A stretch of DNA of 15,572 nucleotides, taken from Desulfocurvus sp. GTDB lineage: Bacteria > Desulfobacterota > Desulfovibrionia > Desulfovibrionales > Desulfovibrionaceae. The DNA is taken from NCBI RefSeq assembly GCF_023230885.1, contig NZ_JALNWM010000059.1, forward strand, positions 1 to 15,572, written 5' to 3'. The translations under genes and the position numbers were made by a program. Below the pieces are notes generated by a model. It had not been told where the DNA came from. It made no database searches and saw only the letters and a program-made list of their open reading frames with translations. Below, one piece after another: positions 6,764 to 14,253 of the stretch (the stretch's first letter is position 1; each line of letters begins with the position of its first letter).

Positions 6764-7789
6764 ATGAGTGACAAGACGCCAAGGCCCCAGGCCGAAACGC
6801 CCGAAGTGCTGCCCCCGGAGGAGGAGCTTCACGAGGACGGGGACGAGGATATCCTCGACCCCGAACTGGACGACGGACTGGGCGAGGACGACGATTTCGA
6901 GCTGACGCCCGCCACCACCGGCGCCCTGGCCACGCGCGATCCCCTGCACCTCTACCTGCGCGAGATCGGCAAGTTCGGCCTGCTGGCTCCGGAGGAGGAG
7001 TTCGAGCTGGCCCGGCGCGTGCGCGACGACGGCGACTCCGACGCAGCCTTCAGGCTGGTGTCCTCCCACCTGCGCCTGGTGGTCAAGATCGCCATGGACT
7101 TCCAGCGCCGCTGGATGCAGAACGTGCTGGACCTGATCCAGGAGGGCAACGTCGGGCTCATGCGCGCCGTGCAGAAGTTCGACCCCGACAAGGGCATCAA
7201 GTTCTCGTACTACGCCGCCTTCTGGATCAAGGCCTACATCCTGAAGTTCATCATGGACAACTGGCGGCTGGTGAAGGTGGGCACCACCCAGGCCCAGCGC
7301 AAGCTGTTCTACAACCTGAACAAGGAACGCCAGCGGCTCATCGCCCAGGGCTTCGACCCCGACACGGCCACCCTGTCCAAAAACCTCGGCGTGTCCGAGG
7401 AGGTGGTCATCGAGATGGACCAGCGCCTGGCCCGCCAGGACATGTCCCTGGACCTGCCGCTGTCCGAGGACGGCGGGGCCACGCGCATGGACTTCCTGCC
7501 CGCCCTGACCCCGGGCGTGGAGGACACCCTGGCCCAGAACGAGATCGCCGAGGTGCTGCGCAGGCACCTGCGGGCCATCGTGCCCCTGCTTTCGGACAAG
7601 GAACGCGACATCCTCGAACTGCGCCTGCTCTCGGATTCGCCCGTGCCCCTGCGCGAGATAGGCGAGCGCTACGGCATCACCCGCGAGCGCGTGCGCCAGA
7701 TCGAGACCCGGCTGCTGCAGAAAATCAAGAAACAGCTCTCGGACAACATCGACGACTTCTCACAGGACTGGATCGAGGCCGATGAATAA
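6764..7789 (+). CDS. rpoH: RNA polymerase heat-shock sigma factor, RpoH (sigma-32) family
   Basis: The 341-aa protein is a group 3-like sigma factor that directs RNA polymerase to heat-shock promoters. It has sigma region 1.2 near 57-85, region 2 (about 98-165, including DLIQEGNVGLMRAVQKFDP), the RpoH box QRKLFYNLN (178-186), region 3 (about 187-250), and region 4 with a C-terminal helix-turn-helix (about 276-322, GITRERVRQIE). The RpoH box separates it from RpoD and RpoS. It is longer than E. coli RpoH (284 aa) because of an unusual acidic N-terminal extension (residues 1-52, many Asp and Glu). The ATG at 6764 has only a weak ribosome-binding site; an in-frame ATG at 6725 would add 13 residues. 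Low translation initiation would suit post-transcriptional control of a heat-shock factor, but that is inference. Its stop codon overlaps the start of the HD-domain gene. Confidence 0.93.
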   Translation: MSDKTPRPQAETPEVLPPEEELHEDGDEDILDPELDDGLGEDDDFELTPATTGALATRDPLHLYLREIGKFGLLAPEEEFELARRVRDDGDSDAAFRLVSSHLRLVVKIAMDFQRRWMQNVLDLIQEGNVGLMRAVQKFDPDKGIKFSYYAAFWIKAYILKFIMDNWRLVKVGTTQAQRKLFYNLNKERQRLIAQGFDPDTATLSKNLGVSEEVVIEMDQRLARQDMSLDLPLSEDGGATRMDFLPALTPGVEDTLAQNEIAEVLRRHLRAIVPLLSDKERDILELRLLSDSPVPLREIGERYGITRERVRQIETRLLQKIKKQLSDNIDDFSQDWIEADE

Positions 7790-8552
7790 GCTCCTCTCCC
7801 GCATGAAGACCGAGGCCAAGGCCATGGTCGCCCGCCTGGAACTGCCCGGGTTCTACGCCCACTGCGCCCGCGAGCTGGAATACTCGCGCTCCACGTTTTT
7901 CGACAACCCCCTGCTGGTGCGCCTCCAGGAGGACGTGATCCCCTTCCTCTACGACGACTACGGCCACGGCATCGACCACGCCAAGAAGGTGGCCATCGAG
8001 GCCGGGGCCATCGTGCTGACCGAGATGCGCCAGGGCGACCTGGCCCGGGCCAGGCACCTGGCCCTGCTGGCCCACCTGGCGGGGCTGCTGCACGATGTCT
8101 GCCGCCTGGAGGACGACCACGCCGCCCGGGGCGCCGAGCTGTCCCTGTCCATCCTGGCCGACTACCCCCTGGAGGCGGACGACCTGGCGCGCGTGGCCTT
8201 CGCCATCCGCGACCACGAGGCATTCGCCGCGCGCCGCGAAACGACCGACCCCGAGGCCGCCCTGCTCTCGGGCGCGCTCTACGACGCCGACAAATTCCGC
8301 TGGGGCCCGGACAATTTCAGCACCACCCTGTGGGAGATGTGCGACTACAACGAAACCCCCGTGGCAGGCATCCTGGAGCGCTTCCCCGCCGGGGTGGCCA
8401 GGATCCGCGAGGTCGCCGGAACCTTCCGCACCGCCACGGGCCGCGCCTTCGGGCCGGAGTTCATCACCCTGGGGCTGTCCCTGGGCGAAGAGATCCACGC
8501 CAGGCTGAACGAGCTCGCGGCCAGGGACCTTTCCGGCGCCGGCCGGCCCTGA
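7782..8552 (+). CDS. HD-domain metal-dependent phosphohydrolase
   Basis: This 256-aa cytosolic protein has the HD-superfamily metal-binding pattern: H66 (GHGIDHAKKV), H104-D105 (GLLHDVCR), H145 (IRDHEAF) and D168/D170 (DADKF). The domain thus fills about residues 60-175. HD proteins hydrolyse phosphate esters of nucleotides or other small molecules; the substrate cannot be told from the sequence. There is no attached synthetase, GGDEF or response-regulator domain and no signal peptide. The ATG at 7782 lies within the last codons of rpoH (8-bp overlap), so the two are almost certainly co-transcribed and translationally coupled. A role in a stress or nucleotide-signal response is a guess from that coupling. 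The 52-bp gap to the TPR gene has no terminator. Confidence 0.85.
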   Translation: MNKLLSRMKTEAKAMVARLELPGFYAHCARELEYSRSTFFDNPLLVRLQEDVIPFLYDDYGHGIDHAKKVAIEAGAIVLTEMRQGDLARARHLALLAHLAGLLHDVCRLEDDHAARGAELSLSILADYPLEADDLARVAFAIRDHEAFAARRETTDPEAALLSGALYDADKFRWGPDNFSTTLWEMCDYNETPVAGILERFPAGVARIREVAGTFRTATGRAFGPEFITLGLSLGEEIHARLNELAARDLSGAGRP

Positions 8553-8604
8553 GCCCGGGCGCACACGCGGCCCCGCCGCACAGTCAAGGACACGACACAG
8601 CGCC

Positions 8605-10278
8605 ATGCACCGCAACACAGCAGCGATTCTCCTCCTCCTGGCCGCCCTGGGCACGGCCTCGTGCGCGCCCCTGCGCGCCTCCGCCCCCGTGGCGGAGCCC
8701 GCAGCCGAGCGCTCGCCCGAGGCCCGGGCGGCCTACAACTACCTGAAATTCGAGGAGGCGCGGCGCTCCGGCGCCGAGGGCGACGCCCGTCAGGCCCTGG
8801 ACGAACTGCTGCGCCTGGACCCCAGCGAAAGCGTCCACCGCCAGGGCGTGGACTTCCTGTGGCGCTCCGGAAGCGTGGACGCCGCCCGCGAGCTGGCCAA
8901 GCGGGGCATCGCCCTCTACCCCGACTCGCGCGGGCTGGCCGTGGCCCTGGCCAACACCTACTACGCCGAGCGGCGCCACGACGACGCCATCGCCACCATG
9001 AGCGACTACCTTGCGCGCAACCCCGAGGACTGGACCGCGCGCAAGGACATGGCCCTCATCCACATGGACGCGGGGCAGTTCGCCCAGGCCCTGGAAAACC
9101 TGCGCGCCATCCCCGCCGCCGAGCGCGACGCCCCCATCCTCTACTACAGCGCCAAGGCCAGCGCGGGCCTGGGCATGAACCGCCAGGCCCGGGAACTGCT
9201 GCGCGAGGCCGTGGCCAAGGACGCCTTCTTCGTCGAGGCATGGGCCGAGCTGGCCTATCTCTACGAGGTCGACGGCAACTACCTCGAAGCCGAAAAGGTC
9301 TACACCCGCCTGCTCGAACTGGGCGAGACGGGCAGCGAGGTCCACCTGCGGCTGATCAGCCTGAACATCAAGCTCAACCGCCCCGACAGGGCCCTGGAAA
9401 TCTACCGCCAGGGCCCGGCGGACGCGGCCTACGGCCTGGAGGCGGCCAGCCTGTTCATGGACGAGAAGTTCTACGACCAGGCCCGGGCGGTGCTGGTGCC
9501 GCTGTCCGAGCGCGGCGACGCGCCGGACCGCATCTGGTTCTCCATGGCCATGCTGGCCTTCGAGGGCGACAACGACGCGGGCCGGGCCATCCGGTACCTG
9601 GAGCGCATCCCCGACACCGACCGCAACTTCCACCAGGCCGCCCGCTTCCGCATCCACCTGCTCATGGACAAGGGCGAAACCCAGCGCGCCCTGGAGCTGA
9701 TCCTCGACCTGGAGCGCCGCTACCCCGACCAGGGCCAGTACCCCCTGCTCGAGGCGGGCTGGCACCAGCGCCAGGGCAAGTACGTCCGGGCCCTGGAGGT
9801 GCTGGACCGTGCCCTGGCCAAATGGCCCGGCGACACGCAACTGCTCTACTCCCGGGGCGTGGTGCTGGAAAAGCTCGGGCGCATGCCCGACGCCCTGGCG
9901 CAGATGGAGGAGATCATCGCCCTCGACTCCGAGCACGCCGACGCCCTGAACTTCCTGGGCTACATGCTGGCCGAAGAGAACCGCGACCTGGACCGGGCCC
10001 TGGTGCTCATTTCGCGGGCCCTGGAGATCGAGCCGGACAACGGCTACATCATCGACTCCCTGGCCTGGGTCCATTTCCGCCTGGGCGAGGTGGACAAGGC
10101 CTGGGAGCTGGTGCGCCGCGCCGTGGAGCATGTGGCCGACGAGCCCGACATCTGGGAGCACTACGGCGACATCGCCGCCCGCCTCGGCCTGCGCGACAAG
10201 GCCCGCGAAGGCTACCGCAACAGCCTGGAGCTGCGGCCCGGGCAGGCGCGGGTACGGGCCAAGCTGGACGCGCTGTGA
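8605..10278 (+). CDS. TPR-repeat lipoprotein
   Basis: The 557-aa protein starts with a signal peptide ending at a probable lipobox TASC (C20; Thr at -3 is less usual than Leu). The rest is made almost wholly of helical tetratricopeptide repeats, clearest at about 90-300 and 340-545 (for example ALVLISRALEIEPDNGYIID and the following repeats). TPR superhelices bind protein partners, so this is likely an envelope scaffold rather than an enzyme. The gene order TPR protein followed by a LolB-like lipoprotein resembles the Pseudomonas arrangement of a TPR gene (PA4667) beside lolB, which hints at a link to lipoprotein sorting or envelope biogenesis. The ATG at 8605 is about 14 bases after AAGGA, longer than ideal, but no other start keeps the signal peptide. 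Its stop overlaps the next gene by four bases. Confidence 0.88.
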   Translation: MHRNTAAILLLLAALGTASCAPLRASAPVAEPAAERSPEARAAYNYLKFEEARRSGAEGDARQALDELLRLDPSESVHRQGVDFLWRSGSVDAARELAKRGIALYPDSRGLAVALANTYYAERRHDDAIATMSDYLARNPEDWTARKDMALIHMDAGQFAQALENLRAIPAAERDAPILYYSAKASAGLGMNRQARELLREAVAKDAFFVEAWAELAYLYEVDGNYLEAEKVYTRLLELGETGSEVHLRLISLNIKLNRPDRALEIYRQGPADAAYGLEAASLFMDEKFYDQARAVLVPLSERGDAPDRIWFSMAMLAFEGDNDAGRAIRYLERIPDTDRNFHQAARFRIHLLMDKGETQRALELILDLERRYPDQGQYPLLEAGWHQRQGKYVRALEVLDRALAKWPGDTQLLYSRGVVLEKLGRMPDALAQMEEIIALDSEHADALNFLGYMLAEENRDLDRALVLISRALEIEPDNGYIIDSLAWVHFRLGEVDKAWELVRRAVEHVADEPDIWEHYGDIAARLGLRDKAREGYRNSLELRPGQARVRAKLDAL

Positions 10279-11150
10279 CCCTTGGCGGCGGCCGCCTCCG
10301 GGCGTCGCGGGCCCTGCTGGCCCTGCTCCTGCTGGCGCTGGGCGCGGGCCTGTGGGGCTGCGCCCAGCGGGCCCCGCGCGGCGAAAGCCCGCCCGCCAGG
10401 GCCCTGTGGGCCGCCTTCGATTCCGCCCGCCACGCCGCGCGCCGCGCCACGGGAGGCTTTTCCGCCTCGGGCAGCCTGAACTACGCGGGCGCCGACGGCA
10501 AGGCCATGCGCGTGGAGTTCCAGCTCTGGGGCAACCCCGCCGCCCCCGAGGGCCAGGGCCCGCCCGGGGCGGACGCCGCCCCGCGCCCCCTGCTGCGCCT
10601 GGACACCAGCGCCGGTTTCGGCACCCCCGTCGCCCTGTGGCGCGAAGACGCCCTGGGCATCGAGGGCTACATTCCCGGCGAGGCCGCGCTCTACACCCAC
10701 GCCGACCCCCGGACCGGGGCCGCGCGCATGGGCCTGGGGGTGCCCCTGTCCCTGGGCGACCTGGCCGCCCTGGTCTGCGGCAGCTACGACGGCCTCGTGC
10801 CCGAGAGCTACCGCGACGCGCGGCTGCTTCCCGAGGGCGGGGCCCGCTACGAGTTTTCCGCCGCCGCGCCCGTCTCCGTCCTGACGCTGGACGCGACGGG
10901 CAGACCGGTGGTACTTGCAGGGCGGCTGCGACAGACTGCCTGGACCCTGGAGCTTGGCGCCTTCGACGAGGCCGCCCCGCCCGGGCCCCGGCGTCTGGCC
11001 TTGCGCACGCAGGGCGGCGCCACCGCGATCATCCGCATCAAACGCGCGGAACGCGGCGCCGAACCCTGGCCCGCCGGACGGCTGGCCCTGGACGTGCCCA
11101 AGGGCACCCGGATCGTGCCCCTGGAGCTCCACGAGACCCTGGACCACTGA
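10275..11150 (+). CDS. LolB-like outer-membrane lipoprotein (putative)
   Basis: The start is a GTG at 10275 that shares four bases (GTGA) with the TPR gene stop, giving a 291-aa product. An N-terminal basic stretch and hydrophobic core end in the lipobox LWGC (C29). The body has predicted strand-rich segments (FSASGSLNYAGADGKAMRV and later GARYEFSAAAPVSVLTLD) that resemble the LolA/LolB fold. LolB receives lipoproteins from LolA and inserts them in the outer membrane. The assignment rests on the lipobox, this strand pattern and the position after a TPR lipoprotein, not on a diagnostic motif. The protein is longer than E. coli LolB (about 207 aa). It could instead be a DUF4292-type lipoprotein of unknown role. 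The reading frame continues upstream through the TPR gene without a stop, but that part is out of frame with a real gene and is not coding. Confidence 0.7.
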   Translation: MTLGGGRLRASRALLALLLLALGAGLWGCAQRAPRGESPPARALWAAFDSARHAARRATGGFSASGSLNYAGADGKAMRVEFQLWGNPAAPEGQGPPGADAAPRPLLRLDTSAGFGTPVALWREDALGIEGYIPGEAALYTHADPRTGAARMGLGVPLSLGDLAALVCGSYDGLVPESYRDARLLPEGGARYEFSAAAPVSVLTLDATGRPVVLAGRLRQTAWTLELGAFDEAAPPGPRRLALRTQGGATAIIRIKRAERGAEPWPAGRLALDVPKGTRIVPLELHETLDH

Positions 11151-11187
11151 CCCCGCCCCCAGGGGCGGCAACGGACAGGAGGCTGCC

Positions 11188-11718
11188 ATGACGACCAGGA
11201 ACGACGACACCGGCCCCAAGACCGACACCGGCCCCGACACCGGCCCTGACACCGGCGCCAAGCCCGGCCCCGAAACCGGCCTTGACACCGAATCCAGGTC
11301 CGGCCCCGACACCGGGGCTGACACCGGCCCCGAAACCGGTTCCGAAACCGGGCAGCCCGAAGAGCGGACGCCCCGGGGCCCCGGCGGCCTTGCGGGCATC
11401 CTGGCCAACTGCCGCCTGGGCCTGCGTGTGCTGGCCGACGAGTTGCGCTGGCTGGTCACCAGCGGCCTGCGCGGCTACGAGTCGCGCCAGGTGCGCCGCC
11501 GCCTGGAGGCCGAATACGCGGCCCTGGGGCGGCTGGCCCGCGCGCACCTCGCCCCGGGCGACAAGGCCCCCCTGTCCGCCGACGGCGAGGCGGGCATCGT
11601 CATGGGCCAGATCGACTTCCTGGAGCAGGAGCTGGAGTTCATGGCCGACGACATGCGCCGCACCCGCAAGGAAATGCTCGCCCGCCGCAGGCGGGAGATG
11701 GACCCCGACGACAACTAG
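11188..11718 (+). CDS. Hypothetical protein with N-terminal DTG repeats
   Basis: I do not recognise a family for this 176-aa protein. Residues 7-55 form an irregular acidic repeat of D/E-T-G units, mostly DTGP-like. Residues about 66-176 look like a compact, charged helical region, including RLGLRVLADELRWLVTSGLR and a terminal possible coiled coil (FLEQELEFMADDMRRTRKEM). No signal peptide, membrane segment or metal motif is visible. The ATG at 11188 follows AGGAGG (11178-11183) by four bases, so it is probably translated. It sits 37 bp after the LolB-like gene and 30 bp before rpiB in the same run. A cytosolic accessory protein is the most that can be said. Confidence 0.75.
   Translation: MTTRNDDTGPKTDTGPDTGPDTGAKPGPETGLDTESRSGPDTGADTGPETGSETGQPEERTPRGPGGLAGILANCRLGLRVLADELRWLVTSGLRGYESRQVRRRLEAEYAALGRLARAHLAPGDKAPLSADGEAGIVMGQIDFLEQELEFMADDMRRTRKEMLARRRREMDPDDN
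11206..11352 (+). repeat. In-frame degenerate repeat encoding (D/E)TG units
   Basis: About 147 bp are built of degenerate 9-15-base units based on GACACCGGC or GAAACCGG with interspersed CCC, encoding about ten D/E-T-G repeats. The frame is kept throughout. Such arrays expand and contract by slippage, so copy number may differ between strains. Confidence 0.8.
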
Positions 11719-11748
11719 CCGCCCCGCCACGCGGAGCAAGGATACCCC

Positions 11749-12186
11749 ATGCCTCCCACCACCGTCGCCATCGGCTCCGACCACGCCGGCTTCCGGCTCA
11801 AGGAAATCCTCAAGGCCGCCATGCAGGGCCGGGGCATCGAGGTCCTGGACGTGGGCACCATGAGCACCGACAGCTGCGACTACCCCGTCGTGGCCGCCAG
11901 CCTGTGCCGCGCCGTCCTGGACAGAAACGTGCCCGGGGTGCTCATCTGCGGCACGGGCATCGGCATGAGCATGGCCGCCAACCGCTTCGCGGGCATCCGC
12001 GCCGCCGTATGCACCAACGCCTACCAGTGCGAGATGACCCGCAGGCACAACGACTGCAACGTGCTCTGCCTGGGCGAGCGCGTAACCGGCGACGGCGCCG
12101 CCTTGCAGATTCTTGACTTTTTCCTCAATACCGAGTTTGAAGGGGGCCGCCATCAGCGCCGCGTGGACCTGATGGACCCCGCCTGA
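11749..12186 (+). CDS. rpiB: Ribose-5-phosphate isomerase B
   Basis: RpiB interconverts ribose 5-phosphate and ribulose 5-phosphate in the non-oxidative pentose phosphate pathway. The 145-aa protein has the RpiB/LacAB signatures: SDHAG (D11, H12), the catalytic-cysteine loop LICGTGIGMS (C67), H100 in TRRHND, and GERV (109-112). Length is normal. The ATG at 11749 follows AAGGAT by a few bases. It is the first of three sugar-phosphate genes (rpiB, tkt, glpX) that run together with gaps of 51 and 27 bp, so the enzymes are probably co-expressed. Allose-6-phosphate isomerase (also RpiB family) is possible, but the tkt neighbour supports ribose 5-phosphate. Confidence 0.94.
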   Translation: MPPTTVAIGSDHAGFRLKEILKAAMQGRGIEVLDVGTMSTDSCDYPVVAASLCRAVLDRNVPGVLICGTGIGMSMAANRFAGIRAAVCTNAYQCEMTRRHNDCNVLCLGERVTGDGAALQILDFFLNTEFEGGRHQRRVDLMDPA

Positions 12187-12237
12187 GAGGGCCCGCGCCA
12201 CGCCGCGCCAACCGCCATCCGCACAAGGAAACCACTC

Positions 12238-14226
12238 ATGGAACACACCACCGACAGCGCCCTGGACGCCCTGGCGGTCAGCACCCTCAAGGGGCTGATC
12301 ATGGACGCCACCCGCAAGGCCAACTCCGGGCACCCCGGCGGGACCATGTCCTCGGCGGACATGGCCTATGTCCTCTTCAAGGAGACCCTGCGCTTCGACC
12401 CCAAGGACCCCGCCTGGTTCGACCGCGACCGCTTCGTGCTCTCCGCCGGGCATGAGTCCATGCTGCTTTACGGCCTGCTGCACCTGCGCGACCTCCTGGA
12501 CATCGACGACCTCAAGGCCTTCCGCCAGTGGGGCAGCCGCACCCCCGGCCACCCCGAGCACGACGCCACCCCCGGCGTGGAGGCCACCACCGGCCCCCTG
12601 GGCCAGGGCATGAGCATGGCCGTGGGCATGGCCGTGGCCGAGGCCATGCTGCGCCACCGCCTGGGCGAGGACATCTGCGACCACCGCACCTACGCCCTGG
12701 CCTCCGACGGCGACCTCCAGGAGCCCGTGGCCCTGGGCTCGGCGGCCCTGGCCGGGAAATGGGGCCTGGGGCGCCTCACCGTGCTCTACGACAGCAACAA
12801 GATGCAGCTTGCCGGGCCCACCAGCCGCTGCGACGGCACAGACTACCGCATGGTCTTCGAGGGCATGGGCTGGCAGGTGCTGGAAATCGACGGCCACGAC
12901 CACCAGGCCATCCGCGCCGCCCTGGCCCAGGCCCGGGCCGAGGCCGCCAGGCCCACCCTGATCATCGGCCACACCATCATGGCCAAGGGCGCCGCCACCC
13001 TGGAGGGCGACTACAACACCCACGGCGCGCCCCTGGCGCCCGAGGAGATCGCCGCCACCAAGGCCAAACTCGGCCTGGATCCCGAAAAGGACTTCCAGGT
13101 GCCCGCCGAGGTGCTGACCCATTTCCGCTCCCGCTTCGGGCACCTGAGTGCCGAAAGCGGCAAGTGGCACCGCAAGCTGACCGCCCTGCTCGACTCCGAC
13201 CCCGACTTCGCCGCCCTGTGGGAGGCCGTCACCGCGCGGCGCCCCTCCCTGCGCCTGCGCTGGCCGGAGTTCGCCCCCGGCACCCAGGTGGCCACGCGCA
13301 AGGCCTGGGGCGCGGCCCTGAACGAAATCATGAACCAGCTGCCCCTGCTGGCGGGCGGCTCCGCCGACCTGGATCCCTCCAACCAGACCGTGAAGTTCCG
13401 CGAGGCCGTGGGCGTCTTCGGCCCCGACAACCCCGGCGGGCGCAACCTGTCCTTCGGCGTGCGCGAGTTCCCCATGGGCGCGGTGCTCAACGGCATGGCC
13501 CTGCACGGCGGGATCATTCCCTTCGGCGCCACGTTCCTGACCTTCTCGGACTACGAGCGCAACGCCCTGCGCATGTCCGCGCTGCAAAAACTGCCCGTGC
13601 TGCACGTCTTCACTCACGATTCGTTCTATGTGGGCGAGGACGGGCCGACCCACCAGCCCGTGGAGCACGTCAGCTCCCTGCGGCTGATCCCCAACATGCT
13701 GGTGCTGCGCCCGGCCGACGCCAACGAGACCAACGCCTGCCTGAACATCGCCCTGACCCAGGCCGAGCGCCCCTCGTGCCTGATGCTCACCCGCCAGGGC
13801 CTGCCGGTCATCGACCCGGCCGCCCACCCGGCGGTGCTGGACGGCCCGGCCCGGGGCGGCTATGTGCTGGCCGACTGCCAGGGCGAGCCCGAGGTGGTCT
13901 TCCTGGCCTCGGGGTCCGAGGTCCAGCTGGTCATGCGCGCGGCGGCCCTGCTGGAGGGCGTGCTCTGCCGGGTGGTCAGCGTGCCGAGCTTCGAGCTGTT
14001 CGACGAGCAGGACGCGGCCTACCGCGCCGCCGTGCTGCCCGCCGGGGCGCTCAAGGTCGCCGTGGAGGCCGGGCGGCCCGACCTGTGGCACAAATACGTC
14101 GGCACCGAGGGCATCGCCTTCGGCCTCTCCCACTTCGGCGCCTCGGCCCCGGCCAAGGACCTGGAGCGCCATTACGGCTTCACCCCCGATACCATCGCGG
14201 ACATGGTCCGCGCGCGTCTTGGATAG
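12238..14226 (+). CDS. tkt: Transketolase
   Basis: Transketolase moves two-carbon units between ketose and aldose phosphates using thiamine diphosphate and a divalent metal. The 662-aa protein matches the family length. It has the N-terminal SGHPG (H32), SAGHESML (H72), the region GHPEHDATPGVEATTGPLGQ (104-123), the THGAPL histidine (H262), the catalytic glutamate in GVREFPMG (E410), and the GEDGPTHQPVEH loop (467-478). The thiamine diphosphate motif normally written GDG-x-N reads SDGDLQEP (156-163) and ends at YDSN (184-187), so the first glycine is serine while the metal-binding Asp (D157) and Asn (N187) are kept. The ATG at 12238 follows AAGGAA by eight bases. It lies between rpiB and glpX in one apparent operon. 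1-deoxyxylulose-5-phosphate synthase is excluded by the HPEHD and REFPMG motifs. Confidence 0.95.
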   Translation: MEHTTDSALDALAVSTLKGLIMDATRKANSGHPGGTMSSADMAYVLFKETLRFDPKDPAWFDRDRFVLSAGHESMLLYGLLHLRDLLDIDDLKAFRQWGSRTPGHPEHDATPGVEATTGPLGQGMSMAVGMAVAEAMLRHRLGEDICDHRTYALASDGDLQEPVALGSAALAGKWGLGRLTVLYDSNKMQLAGPTSRCDGTDYRMVFEGMGWQVLEIDGHDHQAIRAALAQARAEAARPTLIIGHTIMAKGAATLEGDYNTHGAPLAPEEIAATKAKLGLDPEKDFQVPAEVLTHFRSRFGHLSAESGKWHRKLTALLDSDPDFAALWEAVTARRPSLRLRWPEFAPGTQVATRKAWGAALNEIMNQLPLLAGGSADLDPSNQTVKFREAVGVFGPDNPGGRNLSFGVREFPMGAVLNGMALHGGIIPFGATFLTFSDYERNALRMSALQKLPVLHVFTHDSFYVGEDGPTHQPVEHVSSLRLIPNMLVLRPADANETNACLNIALTQAERPSCLMLTRQGLPVIDPAAHPAVLDGPARGGYVLADCQGEPEVVFLASGSEVQLVMRAAALLEGVLCRVVSVPSFELFDEQDAAYRAAVLPAGALKVAVEAGRPDLWHKYVGTEGIAFGLSHFGASAPAKDLERHYGFTPDTIADMVRARLG

Positions 14227-14253
14227 CCAACGCACAAGCAAAGGAGTCCCACC

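Noticed and set aside
6525..6782. N-terminal extension of metH by 86 residues to an ATG at 6782.
   Set aside because: It would overlap the rpoH start and control region, its residues match nothing in MetH, and the TTG at 6524 has a ribosome-binding site at the right place.
8661..10274. Long frame upstream of the LolB-like gene, running inside the TPR gene.
   Set aside because: It is Pro/Arg/Gly-rich shadow sequence. The real product begins at the GTG at 10275, right before a signal peptide and lipobox.
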